A stretch of DNA of 64,000 nt from an uncultured Prevotella sp. (GTDB taxonomy: Bacteria; Bacteroidota; Bacteroidia; Bacteroidales; Bacteroidaceae): assembly GCA_900550365.1 (NCBI GenBank), contig URRR01000001.1, positions 99,978 to 163,977 of the forward strand. Reading direction: 5' to 3'. Made by a program: the position numbers and the translations under genes. Of the stretch, positions 9,351 to 18,755 are shown piece by piece; within the stretch, counting starts at the first letter, position 1; each line of letters begins with the position of its first letter. Under the pieces are notes generated by a model that was not told the DNA's origin, searched no databases, and was given only the letters and a program-made list of their open reading frames with translations.

Positions 9351-10625
9351 TCAGCCGGCTACGGCCGGTGTTTGTGAAGGCGCCACATCGTCACGCTTCT
9401 TGGCTGAATAGCTGACGCTGAGAATTACTCCGATGTAGGCGCAATTGATTATCGTAGACGTTCCTCCCTTGCTTATGAGGGGCAACGGCTGGCCTGTCAC
9501 GGGCACAAGTCCTACGGCCACGGCCATATTGAACAGTGCCTGCACGACAAGAAGCATGGCAAAGCCCATGATGAGCAGGGCCGGAAAGGTATTGGCACAG
9601 CGGTTGGCTATCGTCGCGGTGCGGAAAAGCAGGACGATGTATAACATGCAGACGAACACTGCCCCGAGGATACCGAGCTCCTCGATAATGATTGCGTAAA
9701 TGAAATCGGAGAAAGCCTGGGACAGGAAGTCACGCTCAACTGAGTTTCCCGGACCTTTACCGATGACATTGGACGAGGCTATGGCTATGTTTGCATGCGA
9801 CGTCTGGGCGTCCTTGCCGTTAATGTCGACATCCTCCGGAGCCACATATTCGTTGCTGAGAAAGTTGTCTATGCGGGCTTTCCACGTGTCAAAACGGTGG
9901 AAAACCTTCTCCAGTAGCGTCTCGTCTTTCACTTCAGCCTGCTCTACCATGGCCTGCGGCGCACCCTCCTTCATATCACGTTCCTTGTCATGACCGAAGA
10001 GCATGATGGCCGACACCACGACGGCAATGATGAGCATCGTGACGCCAAGCAGCCTGCCGAGCTGCTGACCGGGCACTTTACCGATAAACATCATTATGAA
10101 GATGACGATGCACAGCAGGGCTGCCGTCGACAGATTCTCTACCATAATTAGCGGTATGATGAACGCGCACACAACCAGTATGTACTTTATTGCCCGCTTG
10201 TCGGTGCCCTCAGGAGTCTGCATGGCACTCAGAATCTGCGCCGTAGCCAGTATCAGAGTACCCTTGGCTATCTCTGAAGGCTGGAACTGTATACCGAGAA
10301 ACTCTATCCATCGTTGTGAGCCGTTGGTACTCTCGCCCACAAAGAACACCACTACCAGCAGAATGATTGACAGCAGCAGGGCGAATGGTGTAACTATCTT
10401 GAAGTAACGGCACTTGATGTTCATCGTGCAGACCATCACCACAACTCCTACGGCCAGCAGCGCACAGTGCTTCAGCACAGGGCCAAGGTAGTTGCCCGTC
10501 TTGAACGACAGGTTGCTCGAAGCGCTGAAAACCTCGATTATGCTGATAAGGCAAAGGAAGAAGAACACCGTCCATATGACGGCGTCACCCTTGAACTTGC
10601 TTTCCGTTACGTTTCCGTTAGACAT
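9351..10625 (-). CDS. ftsW: Septal peptidoglycan polymerase FtsW
   Basis: FtsW is the SEDS-family glycosyltransferase that polymerises lipid II into septal glycan strands together with FtsI. The protein has 424 residues and multiple membrane helices, the first near residues 12-33. The SEDS signature is clear: GSQRWIEFLGIQFQPSE near residue 125, and PLPLISKGGTSTII near residue 385. A hydrophilic insert of roughly 80 residues (about 210-290), rich in Glu and Lys, lies between helices, as is usual in Bacteroidales. It follows murD by 15 bp and is the last gene of the cluster here. RodA is the main alternative, but position beside murD and ftsI favours FtsW. Confidence 0.93.
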   Translation of the reverse strand: MSNGNVTESKFKGDAVIWTVFFFLCLISIIEVFSASSNLSFKTGNYLGPVLKHCALLAVGVVVMVCTMNIKCRYFKIVTPFALLLSIILLVVVFFVGESTNGSQRWIEFLGIQFQPSEIAKGTLILATAQILSAMQTPEGTDKRAIKYILVVCAFIIPLIMVENLSTAALLCIVIFIMMFIGKVPGQQLGRLLGVTMLIIAVVVSAIMLFGHDKERDMKEGAPQAMVEQAEVKDETLLEKVFHRFDTWKARIDNFLSNEYVAPEDVDINGKDAQTSHANIAIASSNVIGKGPGNSVERDFLSQAFSDFIYAIIIEELGILGAVFVCMLYIVLLFRTATIANRCANTFPALLIMGFAMLLVVQALFNMAVAVGLVPVTGQPLPLISKGGTSTIINCAYIGVILSVSYSAKKRDDVAPSQTPAVAG

Positions 10626-10640
10626 TATATATTTATGTTT

Positions 10641-11972
10641 TTACAGGGCCTTTACGAGCTGCTTGAACTGCTCGCCGCGGTCTTCCATGTTCTTGAACAG
10701 GTCAAAGCTGGCACAACAAGGGCTCAGCAGGACGGTGTCGCCGGGACGTGCCATCTCATAGCAGACCTTGACGCAGTCTTTCATCGAGTGGGTATCACGC
10801 ACGGGGATGCCCATACCGTCGAAGAAGTTGTGCAGCTTTGTGTTGTCGGCTCCAAGGTAAACCAGTCCCACGCACTTCTGTTTTACGAGGTCTTTTATGG
10901 CGTTATAGTCATTGCCCTTGTCCTTTCCGCCGAGGATGAGTATTACCGGTGTCTTCATGCTTTCAAGCGCATACCAGCAGGCATCGACGTTAGTTGCCTT
11001 TGAGTCGTTGACGTATTGCACGCCGGCCACCTTGGCAACCTTCTCCAGACGGTGCTCAACACCGGGGAAATCGCTCAGGCTCTTGCGTATGAACTCCTTC
11101 TTTATGCCGGCCACGTCAGACGCTATTCCGGCGGCCAGAGAGTTGTAGATGTTGTGCTTGCCGGTAAGGCTCAGCTCCTCCTGCTCCATGTTGAAGGGCA
11201 CGGGTTTCTCTATTTTATACTGGCCCTCCTCAATGTAGCCTATCGAGCCGACCTCTTTCAGCTCTGAGAAGGGATACTGAATGGCCTTTATGTCATATTT
11301 TATCAGCTCACGCTTGATAATCGGGTCATCGTTCCAATAGATGAAAGAGTCCTCTCCGGTCTGGTTCTGCAAGATGCGCATCTTGGCGTTCACGTAGTTC
11401 TGCATGCAGTTGTCGTAGCGGTCAAGATGGTCAGGCGTGATGTTAAGAAGGATGGCAATGTTTGCACGGAAGTCGTACATGTTGTCAAGCTGGAACGAGC
11501 TTAGCTCGATAACATAGTACTCATGCGGGTCCTCTGCCACCTGGAGAGCAAGGCTGTTGCCGATGTTGCCGGCCAGTCCGACGTCGTATCCGGCGCTCTT
11601 GAATATGTGGTAGATAAGTGAGGTGGTAGTAGTCTTGCCGTTACTGCCGGTGATGCATATCATCTTCGACGTGGTGTAGCGGCCGGCAAACTCTATCTCG
11701 CTTATTATGTGTATGCCCTTATCAGTGCATTTCTTCACCATCGGCGCGTCGTTAGGTATGCCGGGACTTTTTATTATCTCGTCAGCACTTAGGATTTTCT
11801 CCTCCGTATGGTGGCCTTCCTCCCACGCGATACCGTGAGAATCGAGCATTTTCTTGTACTTGTCCTTTATAGCCGACATGTCTGACACGAACACGTCAAA
11901 ACCCTCTTTCTTTGCTAATACGGCTGCTCCGGCGCCGCTTTCGCCTGCTCCAAGTATTACTATGCGTTTCAT
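10641..11972 (-). CDS. murD: UDP-MurNAc-L-alanine:D-glutamate ligase MurD
   Basis: MurD adds D-glutamate to UDP-MurNAc-L-Ala in the cytosol using ATP. I place the start at 11972-11970 (MKRIVILGAG), giving 443 residues. An in-frame extension up to 12017 would add 15 residues encoded by the ACAAGCAGACAAG repeat and is not credible. The N-terminal Rossmann-like domain begins VILGAGESGAG. The ATP loop is GSNGKTTTT (109-117), the central-domain segments ELSSFQLDN and ITPDHLDRYDN follow, and the C-terminal domain has NDSKATNVDA and ILGGKDKGND. It lies between mraY (210 bp upstream, a gap filled by inverted repeats) and ftsW (15 bp downstream). Confidence 0.95.
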   Translation of the reverse strand: MKRIVILGAGESGAGAAVLAKKEGFDVFVSDMSAIKDKYKKMLDSHGIAWEEGHHTEEKILSADEIIKSPGIPNDAPMVKKCTDKGIHIISEIEFAGRYTTSKMICITGSNGKTTTTSLIYHIFKSAGYDVGLAGNIGNSLALQVAEDPHEYYVIELSSFQLDNMYDFRANIAILLNITPDHLDRYDNCMQNYVNAKMRILQNQTGEDSFIYWNDDPIIKRELIKYDIKAIQYPFSELKEVGSIGYIEEGQYKIEKPVPFNMEQEELSLTGKHNIYNSLAAGIASDVAGIKKEFIRKSLSDFPGVEHRLEKVAKVAGVQYVNDSKATNVDACWYALESMKTPVILILGGKDKGNDYNAIKDLVKQKCVGLVYLGADNTKLHNFFDGMGIPVRDTHSMKDCVKVCYEMARPGDTVLLSPCCASFDLFKNMEDRGEQFKQLVKAL

Positions 11973-11984
11973 ATTCTTCTTTTT

Positions 11985-12160
11985 TAGCAAACAAGCAGAC
12001 AAGACACAAGCAGACAAGGAGATTTGCCTTGTTTGCCTGTCTGTATGTATGTTGTCTGCATGTTCATTCTTTTATATCTTATCTACTTGTTTCTTATTCC
12101 TTATTTGCTCGTCAGTTTGTGTCTTGTCTGCTTGAGAAATCTCCTTGTCTGCTTGTCCCT
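11985..12160. repeat. Word-like inverted repeat between mraY and murD
   Basis: ACAAGCAGACAAGGAGATTT occurs at 12006-12025 and its perfect reverse complement at 12137-12156. Related words (ACAAGCAGACAAG, TCTGCTTGTC, CTCGTCTGCTTG) fill both flanks. The arms would form a hairpin with a loop of about 110 nt in the mraY-murD transcript. A third, direct copy of the 20-mer is at 57694-57713 in the suf operon. Confidence 0.85.
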
Positions 12161-12182
12161 CGTCTGCTTGTCTGCTGTTAGC

Positions 12183-13454
12183 TTACCTAATCTTCAACGT
12201 TATTATCGTCAGGGCGGCGAGTATTATCGTTACAATCCAGAAGCGGATGGTGATTTTCGACTCGTGTATCGCGCCCTTAGGCTTCTTGAAAAGATATTTT
12301 ATTTCGGGGTCGAGCTGCTCCTGCCGGGTGCGGAACGTGTCGTGCAGCGGCGCCCGCTTGAACATGCGCTGCTTCACCCCGTGGCGCGTTCCGAGCTTGG
12401 CGTACCACACCTGCATTATCACGCTGAGGCTCTCGACAAAGAATATGCCGCACAGAATCGGCAGCATCAGCTCCTTGTGGATGATAATCGCGCATACGGC
12501 TATTATTCCTCCGATGGTCAACGAACCGGTATCTCCCATGAAGATTTGCGCCGGATAGGCGTTGTACCAAAGGAAACCTATCAGCGCGCCTACGAACGCA
12601 CACATGAACACCACAAGCTCCTGCGACCCCGGGATGTACATTATGTTGAGGTAGGCGGCGTATTCAATGTGGCTGCTCACATAGGCAAAAATACCCAGTG
12701 CGACGCCTATTATGGCCGAGTTGCCGGCACACATACCGTCCATTCCGTCATTAAGGTTGGCACCGTTTGACACGGCCGTTACCACGAATATCGTCATAAT
12801 GACGAAGAGCACCCAGCCTGCCACGTACTTATACTTGCCGCAGAAGCTTACGAGGTTGGCGTAGTCAAGGTTGTGCCCCTTGACGAAAGGTATCGTGGTC
12901 TTCAGCGATTTACGGGCCTCCGGCCTGTGTTTCACTACCATCTCCTGACCGTTCTGCCGCTCTATGGCAAGGTTCTCGTTTATCTTGGCGTCAGGACTGT
13001 ACCACAATACCAGTCCTACGATGAGCCCGATAGTCACCTGCCCCACTATCTTGAAACGGCCGGGCAGCCCCTCCTTGTTGCGGCGGAATATCTTGATATA
13101 GTCGTCCATGCCGCCGAGGAAGCCGAGCCACAGCGTGGTGACAATCATAAGTATCAGGTAAATATTGCGCATGCGGCCAAGCAGCAGCACTGGCACGAGT
13201 ATGGCCACGATGATGATTACGCCGCCCATTGACGGCACACCGATTTTCTGAACACCGAAGGGGTCAATCTTTGAGTCGCGCTGCGTCTCGGTGATTTGCT
13301 TGCTCTTGAGGTACTTGATGAACTTCTCGCCGAACCAGGCCGAGATGACCAGCGACAGTATCAGCGCCAGCAATGACCTGAACGAGATGTATCCCCACAT
13401 GTGGGAACCGGGAATACCGAACTGCTCCAGAAAGCGGAATAAGTAGTATAACAT
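12183..13454 (-). CDS. mraY: Phospho-MurNAc-pentapeptide transferase MraY
   Basis: MraY is an integral membrane enzyme that moves phospho-MurNAc-pentapeptide from UDP onto undecaprenyl phosphate, making lipid I. The 423-residue protein begins MLYYLFRFLEQFGIPG and has about ten hydrophobic helices. Diagnostic segments are GVPSMGGVII, the catalytic DDYIKIFRRNKEGLPGRFK, NLNDGMDGMCAGNS and IFMGDTGSL. It is longer than the Escherichia coli enzyme because of a soluble insert (about 165-200), which is normal in Bacteroidetes. It is separated from murE by a 252-bp gap with repeat hairpins, so it could have its own promoter, though no clear one was found. Confidence 0.95.
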   Translation of the reverse strand: MLYYLFRFLEQFGIPGSHMWGYISFRSLLALILSLVISAWFGEKFIKYLKSKQITETQRDSKIDPFGVQKIGVPSMGGVIIIVAILVPVLLLGRMRNIYLILMIVTTLWLGFLGGMDDYIKIFRRNKEGLPGRFKIVGQVTIGLIVGLVLWYSPDAKINENLAIERQNGQEMVVKHRPEARKSLKTTIPFVKGHNLDYANLVSFCGKYKYVAGWVLFVIMTIFVVTAVSNGANLNDGMDGMCAGNSAIIGVALGIFAYVSSHIEYAAYLNIMYIPGSQELVVFMCAFVGALIGFLWYNAYPAQIFMGDTGSLTIGGIIAVCAIIIHKELMLPILCGIFFVESLSVIMQVWYAKLGTRHGVKQRMFKRAPLHDTFRTRQEQLDPEIKYLFKKPKGAIHESKITIRFWIVTIILAALTIITLKIR

Positions 13455-13531
13455 TATTTCTTCGTATTTGTTATTTATCTGTTGAGGTGGCCTTGACGGC
13501 CTCTTTCATGCCCTGCTGCCGCCGCCCGTAA

Positions 13532-13646
13532 TGCAAAAGACGGCTTCCGGGCTTATGAAAGATGCCCTTTTGCAACGTAATTTACGGCTTTTTGCGAAGC
13601 AATTTGCGGTCTTTTGCAGGCGTGTCTGTAAGATATTGAATATCAA
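13532..13646 (-). repeat. GCAAAAGACGGCC-type repeat with TTGATATTCAAT head
   Basis: In the murE-mraY gap there are several GCAAAAG-containing words in alternating orientation (13533-13620). They are preceded on the minus strand by the head TTGATATTCAAT (13635-13646). The same head and hairpin words occur near 28.65, 45.83 and 63.6 kb. The copy here is the most degenerate of those with a head. Confidence 0.7.
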
Positions 13647-13706
13647 CCGGTTACAAAACGCATCACGGCCGATGCCATGACAGCCCCGCGGCGGGCCTGA
13701 GCCGTC

Positions 13707-15167
13707 TCAGTTTTTCTGTCCGTCGAATATCTCGTGCAGCACTTCTTTGTCGTCAAAGTGATGCTTCACGCCACGTATCTCCTGATAGTTCTCATGACCT
13801 TTGCCGGCTACGAGTATCACGTCGCCTTTCTTGGCCATCATGCAGGCGGTACGTATGGCCTCACGACGGTCTACAATGCTTATCACCTTCTTCATCTGCT
13901 GGGCATTCAGTCCGGCCAGCATGTCGTCGATGATAGCCTGCGGCTCTTCAAAGCGGGGGTTGTCGCTCGTGATGATAACGCAGTCGCTCTGCTTGACGGC
14001 CTCCTGCGCCATGAGTGGGCGCTTGCCCTTGTCGCGGTTGCCGCCGGCGCCGCAAACGGTTATCACGTGGCCCTTGCCGTTTAGCACTTCATGTATGGCC
14101 TTGAGCACGTTCTCCAGCGCGTCGGGCGTGTGGGCATAGTCTACTATCGCCGTGTAGCCCTCAGGCGAGTGCACGGGGTCAAGCCTTCCGCTGACACTCT
14201 TCAGCGTGCTCATCACCACGAGCACGTCCTCAGCCTGCTCGCCCAGCATTATCGCGGCGCCGTAAACGGCCAAAAGGTTGCTCACATTGAACTTTCCGAT
14301 AAACTGCACGCCTACCTCGCGGCCGTCAATCTCAAGATACATGCCGCCAAAGTGGCACTCAAGTATCTTGGCACGGAAGTCGGCCATGGTTCTGGTTGAG
14401 TATGTCTTGACGGTAGCCTTGGTGTTCTGCACCATTACCATGCCGTTCTTGTCGTCGGCGTTTGTTATGGCGAAAGCACCCTTGGGCAGCCCGTCAAAGA
14501 AGGCTTTCTTGGCGTTGCGGTAGTTCTCGAACGTCTTGTGATAGTCAAGGTGGTCACGCGTAAGATTGGTGAAAATGCCGCCCGCGAACTTAAGTCCGCC
14601 TATGCGCTTCTGCGCTATGGCATGCGAGCTGCACTCCATAAAGGCATACTGGCATCCGGCCTCAACCATACGTGCCAGCAGGCGGTTAAGCTCTATGGCG
14701 TCAGGAGTGGTGTGGTCAGCCGGTATCTGCTCGTCCTCGATGTAGTTGCAGACGGTAGACAGCAGTCCGCACTTGTATCCCAGCTTTCGGAACATGTTAT
14801 ATAACAAGGTGGCTATCGTGGTTTTTCCATTGGTACCCGTTACGCCCACCAGCTTAAGGCGGCGTGAGGGGTCGCCGTAAAACGTCGTGGCCACCTCGCC
14901 TGCTACGTCCTCCGTAGACTTCACCTGAACATAAGTCACGCCCCCGGCCTGCGTCTCAGGCATGTCCTCACACAGTATCGCGGCCGCTCCCTGGGCTATG
15001 GCCTTGTCAATATAGGCGTGGCCGTCGGTCTGCGTTCCTCTCATCGCGATGAACATATGGCCTGCCTCTACCCGGCGTGAGTCGATGTCAACGCCCGTTA
15101 TCTCCACGTCCGTGCCTCCCGATATGCTGTCGGGGCGGATGTTCCTGATAAGCTCTTTAAGTATCAT
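13707..15167 (-). CDS. murE: UDP-MurNAc-tripeptide synthetase MurE (meso-DAP adding)
   Basis: MurE adds the third residue of the peptidoglycan stem peptide. The 486-residue protein contains the ATP loop GTNGKTT (111-117), the carbamylated-lysine region near residue 220, and the DNPR motif at 402-405 (TSDNPRFEEP), which marks specificity for meso-diaminopimelate instead of lysine. The N-terminal UDP-binding segment is GVDIDSRRVEAGHMFIAMRG. It starts 12 bp after the end of ftsI, which suggests co-transcription and perhaps coupled translation. The start ATG at 15167 gives the usual family length. Confidence 0.96.
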   Translation of the reverse strand: MILKELIRNIRPDSISGGTDVEITGVDIDSRRVEAGHMFIAMRGTQTDGHAYIDKAIAQGAAAILCEDMPETQAGGVTYVQVKSTEDVAGEVATTFYGDPSRRLKLVGVTGTNGKTTIATLLYNMFRKLGYKCGLLSTVCNYIEDEQIPADHTTPDAIELNRLLARMVEAGCQYAFMECSSHAIAQKRIGGLKFAGGIFTNLTRDHLDYHKTFENYRNAKKAFFDGLPKGAFAITNADDKNGMVMVQNTKATVKTYSTRTMADFRAKILECHFGGMYLEIDGREVGVQFIGKFNVSNLLAVYGAAIMLGEQAEDVLVVMSTLKSVSGRLDPVHSPEGYTAIVDYAHTPDALENVLKAIHEVLNGKGHVITVCGAGGNRDKGKRPLMAQEAVKQSDCVIITSDNPRFEEPQAIIDDMLAGLNAQQMKKVISIVDRREAIRTACMMAKKGDVILVAGKGHENYQEIRGVKHHFDDKEVLHEIFDGQKN

Positions 15168-15179
15168 GTGTTTGCTTTT

Positions 15180-17342
15180 TTATAGTTCTAACTTTAGTGT
15201 GCACGTCTCGCCTTTCCTGATTTTATGCCCCGGCGGCAGACTCTGGTGGGTCACCTTGCCGCGTCCTGCCAGCCTAACCTTCACTCCGCGGCGCTCAAGC
15301 GCGTACACGGCGTCACGCGCTCCCATGCCGCTTACATCGGGTATAACGTCACCCGCGCATGCCGGCCGCTGCTCAAGGGTCAGCACCGAGGGGCTCCATT
15401 CTGCCTGCCCCCATACGGGATGCCCGTCGGTCGGGTCAAGGCTCCAGTCTTTCCGGGTATTGATGCCGAGATATTTCAGTACATAGTCTGCAGCGACAAG
15501 GTCGCCGTCTTTTACCTCCGGTATGAAAATAGAGAGCGAGTCGCGGGCGTCGGCCACATCGAGCTTCAGACTTTTGGCCATGATTCCTTCCGCTATGTTA
15601 TGGAACACAAGGGCGCTGAAGCCGCTCGAGGCCGGCAGGCCGGGCTTCTGTATGCACACTATGCAACTGTAACGGGGCGCATCAGCAGGAAAGAAGCCCA
15701 CGAAGCTGAGCAGATAATTCATCGTGCCGGACTTATATCCGCTGACTCCTTTTGATATCTGGGCCGTTCCCGTCTTGCCGGCAACCTTGAACGAGGTTGA
15801 CCCGGCCTTCTTTCCGAGGCCCTGGCTTACCACGTGTTCCAGTATGGTCTGTATCTCGTGCAGCGTCTTTTCCTTACATATGCGCTGCTTGATGACCTGC
15901 GGCGGAAACTCCTGCAGCACCTGACCGTCCTTAACTACGGCCTTGACAAAGCGCGGACGCATCATCGTGCCGTTATTGGCAATGGCGTTGTAGAAAGTAA
16001 GTGTTGATATCGGCGGCACCTGGGTCTCGTATCCTATGCTCATCCAGGGCAGCGCCGTCTTGCTCCAGTTTACGTACTGGCCGCGCTTGTTCTTCTTCGG
16101 CATACGTATGCGGGGCGGGGCGTAGCCTACTATCGGCAGCTTCAGATCCTCACGTATGCCGATACGGTCAAGGCCCTGGACAAACTTCTCGGGGTTCTTT
16201 CCGTAATATTTATCTATTATCCGGCTTACTCCTATGTTGGAACTGTACTCAAGGGTCTGCGGCAGAGTAAGCACCTGATAGCCGCCGCGGTGCCAGTTGT
16301 GGTCGCGCATCTTGGCTCCGTACATGTCGAATATTCCGTTGCCGGTGTCTACAGTGTATGTAGTATCCACCACGCCGTCGTCAAGCGCCACCATGAGCGA
16401 CGCCGTCTTGAACACCGAGCCCGGCTCAAGCAGGTCTGACACGGCACTGTTCTTTATCTCGTAATATCCTCCGTCAGCGCATTTGGTCATGTTTACTATG
16501 GCCTTGATGTCGCCCGTCTTTACCTCCATCACCATTGCCACGCCTACGTTTCCGTTTACTTTCTTAAGCTCGTCGATAAGCGAACGTTCGGCCAGGTCCT
16601 GCATGTTGACATCTATCGTGGTTACTATGTCGGCACCGTTGACAGGGTCTTGTATCGTTATGTCAAGGAACTTGCTTCTTACCTTCTGGCGGCTCTTCTT
16701 ACCTACCTTGCCCCTCAGTATTGAGTCATATGACAGCTCAAGGCCAAACTGGGCAGTGTCCTTAGCTCCATACAGGTCGCCTATGGTGCGCTTTGCCAAC
16801 GAGCCGAACGGCCGTTGTCTTGCGTTGAACTTCTCATAATGGAAACCTCCCCGATAGGCTGACAGGTTAAAGACCGGCAACTGCTTTACTTCTGAAAAGG
16901 TATTGTAGCTCACCCTGCCACGCCAGACCGGCCAGTGACGGCTGCCCTTGGCCCGTCCTTTCTCCAGGTCACGCTTGAACTCGGCCGCTGTCTTTGTAGG
17001 GAATATCTCGTGCAGACCCTCGCAGATGCTGTCAACCTTGACTTTCCACAGAGAATCAAGCTCCTTGTTGTCCTCGCCTCCGGCCTTGAAGTCCATGAAC
17101 ATGCTGAACTCCGGCAGCGAACTGGCCATCAGACGGCCGTCACAACTCAGTATGTTGCCCCTTATCGGCTTTACGTCAACGCTGTCGCGCACAAGCCTTG
17201 AAGCCACGTCAAGCCAATACTCGCGCTTGACCGTGGCGATATATGCAGCCTTGAAGATGATCACAAGGCCTATGGCAAGCATGGCATATGCCACCACCTT
17301 GTATCTCTTGATAATTTTTTTTCTGTCAAACAAGCTACTCAT
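15180..17342 (-). CDS. ftsI: Septal class B penicillin-binding protein FtsI (PBP3) with PASTA domain
   Basis: FtsI is the transpeptidase that crosslinks septal peptidoglycan as the partner of FtsW. The 720-residue protein has one membrane helix (about 15-35), a pedestal domain (to about 240) and a transpeptidase domain. The three active-site motifs are present: SVFK (Ser309 nucleophile), SSN (367-369) and KTG (523-525, AGKTGTAQ). The last 60 residues (IPDVSGMGARDAVYALERRG onward) form one PASTA domain, as in Bacteroidales PBP3 and absent from the enterobacterial enzyme. Its start overlaps the end of ftsL by 8 bp. Confidence 0.96.
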   Translation of the reverse strand: MSSLFDRKKIIKRYKVVAYAMLAIGLVIIFKAAYIATVKREYWLDVASRLVRDSVDVKPIRGNILSCDGRLMASSLPEFSMFMDFKAGGEDNKELDSLWKVKVDSICEGLHEIFPTKTAAEFKRDLEKGRAKGSRHWPVWRGRVSYNTFSEVKQLPVFNLSAYRGGFHYEKFNARQRPFGSLAKRTIGDLYGAKDTAQFGLELSYDSILRGKVGKKSRQKVRSKFLDITIQDPVNGADIVTTIDVNMQDLAERSLIDELKKVNGNVGVAMVMEVKTGDIKAIVNMTKCADGGYYEIKNSAVSDLLEPGSVFKTASLMVALDDGVVDTTYTVDTGNGIFDMYGAKMRDHNWHRGGYQVLTLPQTLEYSSNIGVSRIIDKYYGKNPEKFVQGLDRIGIREDLKLPIVGYAPPRIRMPKKNKRGQYVNWSKTALPWMSIGYETQVPPISTLTFYNAIANNGTMMRPRFVKAVVKDGQVLQEFPPQVIKQRICKEKTLHEIQTILEHVVSQGLGKKAGSTSFKVAGKTGTAQISKGVSGYKSGTMNYLLSFVGFFPADAPRYSCIVCIQKPGLPASSGFSALVFHNIAEGIMAKSLKLDVADARDSLSIFIPEVKDGDLVAADYVLKYLGINTRKDWSLDPTDGHPVWGQAEWSPSVLTLEQRPACAGDVIPDVSGMGARDAVYALERRGVKVRLAGRGKVTHQSLPPGHKIRKGETCTLKLEL

Positions 17343-17793
17343 TTTCAGGCACGGTTATTATATAAGGAGGCTGGTTGGGGATGTGCAGCACGCTGTCCTT
17401 GTTATTCTTCAGCATGTTCAGAACGTTGCTCTCGCGGCACATCTCCGTCAGTTCGCTCGAGCTTGCCAGAGCCTTGTACTTCGCGTCCTTCAGTTCTTTA
17501 TTCAGACGGTCAATCTCTATAAGGTCTTGCTGGCAACTGTATCTGTTCGATATATACACCAGTGTGAACACGGCGATAATTATTATCACGCCTACCTGCC
17601 TCCTGATAGCGTCTGTCGTGAGGTAGTCACCGCCCAGAATCTTGCGCAAAGTGTCGCTGGCCGATGGCGGAGCATCCTCCTCACGGGCCTGTTCCCTTAT
17701 CACTTCCTGCAGTTGTGAGGGCTTACGGGCCTCTTGTCTGTCGTCAGTGTCCGGTTGGCGGGCGGCTTGTTCTATGGTGTTTTTATCGTTCAT
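17335..17793 (-). CDS. ftsL: Cell division protein FtsL
   Basis: This is a bitopic division protein that links FtsB/FtsQ-type partners and activates FtsWI. Sequence similarity in FtsL is always low, so the call rests on position between rsmH and ftsI and on topology. There are 152 residues with a charged cytoplasmic N terminus of about 65 residues, one membrane helix (about 67-83, VGVIIIIAVFTLVYISN), then a periplasmic coiled-coil segment (IEIDRLNKELKDAKYKALA). The cytoplasmic tail is longer than in E. coli. It overlaps rsmH by 4 bp upstream and ftsI by 8 bp downstream, so it is translated as part of one tightly packed unit. Confidence 0.85.
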   Translation of the reverse strand: MNDKNTIEQAARQPDTDDRQEARKPSQLQEVIREQAREEDAPPSASDTLRKILGGDYLTTDAIRRQVGVIIIIAVFTLVYISNRYSCQQDLIEIDRLNKELKDAKYKALASSSELTEMCRESNVLNMLKNNKDSVLHIPNQPPYIITVPENE

Positions 17794-18716
17794 TTCTCAT
17801 CATTCTTTTTCTCAGCAATTCTCAGTTTTGCGCTGCGGCTGCGCGGGTTGGCCTCTATCTCAGCATCGTCAGGCGTTATCACCTTATTATTAATAAGCGT
17901 GAAAGGCGTCTGCACGCGGCCATAGAAGTCCTTGCTCATTTCCCCTTCAGTATTGCCCGAGCGCATGAAGTTCTTCACGATGCGGTCTTCCAGGCTGTGG
18001 TAGGTTATTACCGACAGTCTGCCGCCCGGCGCCAGCAGCTCTCCCGCAGCCTCAAGCATGCTGCTGAGGGTGCCCAGCTCGTTGTTGATGTTTATCCTAA
18101 GAGCCTGGAATATACGCGTCATGTCCTTCTTCTCGCGCTCACGCTTAAGCAGAGGGGCGGTAACGTTGACAAGGTCCTGCGTTGTCACGAAAGGCTTCTG
18201 TTCCCTCGCCTTTACTATGGCGGCGGCTATCTTGCGTGCGTTCTTCAGCTCGCCGTAAATATAGAACATGGAGGTCAGCGCCGGTTCGGGCAGTGTGTTG
18301 AGCAGTTCGGCTGCCGTGATGCCGTCACGCCGGTTCATGCGCATGTCCAGCGGAGTGTCGAAACGGAACGAGAATCCGCGCTCGGCGTCGTCAAAGTGGT
18401 GGCTCGACACGCCGAGATCGGCCAGCAGTCCGTCGATATGCTCAATGCCGTAATACCTCATCCAGTTCTTCAGAAACCTGAAGTTGCTGCGCACGAAGGT
18501 GAATCTCGCATCTCCGATGATATTGCGCTCGGCGTCAGCGTCCTGGTCGAATCCGAACAGGCGGCCCTCAGGCCCCAGCCTTCTCAGTATCTCACGGCTG
18601 TGCCCGCCGCCGCCGAAGGTCACGTCAACGTAGATGCCTGCGGGCCGGATATTAAGCCCGTCAACGCTCTCTTTCAGCAGTACGGGTACGTGGTATGTCT
18701 CAGCTGTTGTGCTCAT
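17790..18716 (-). CDS. rsmH: 16S rRNA (cytosine-1402 N4) methyltransferase RsmH
   Basis: RsmH (MraW) methylates N4 of C1402 in the ribosomal P site of 16S rRNA using S-adenosylmethionine. The 308-residue protein begins with HVPVLLKESVDGL and carries the SAM-binding loop DVTFGGGGHSREIL (about 33-46), then FGFDQDADAERN. DLGVSSHHFDDAERGFSFR and GGRLSVITYHSLEDRIVKN are family signatures. It follows mraZ by 39 bp and overlaps ftsL by 4 bp. Confidence 0.96.
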   Translation of the reverse strand: MSTTAETYHVPVLLKESVDGLNIRPAGIYVDVTFGGGGHSREILRRLGPEGRLFGFDQDADAERNIIGDARFTFVRSNFRFLKNWMRYYGIEHIDGLLADLGVSSHHFDDAERGFSFRFDTPLDMRMNRRDGITAAELLNTLPEPALTSMFYIYGELKNARKIAAAIVKAREQKPFVTTQDLVNVTAPLLKREREKKDMTRIFQALRININNELGTLSSMLEAAGELLAPGGRLSVITYHSLEDRIVKNFMRSGNTEGEMSKDFYGRVQTPFTLINNKVITPDDAEIEANPRSRSAKLRIAEKKNDEK

Positions 18717-18755
18717 GTTGTCTTGTCTGTTTTATGCCGTTGGCCGGATAATGGC

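Noticed and set aside
11973..12017. Extended start for murD with 15 more residues
   Set aside because: The extension is encoded by the ACAAGCAGACAAG repeat. The true Rossmann start MKRIVILGAG lies at 11972.
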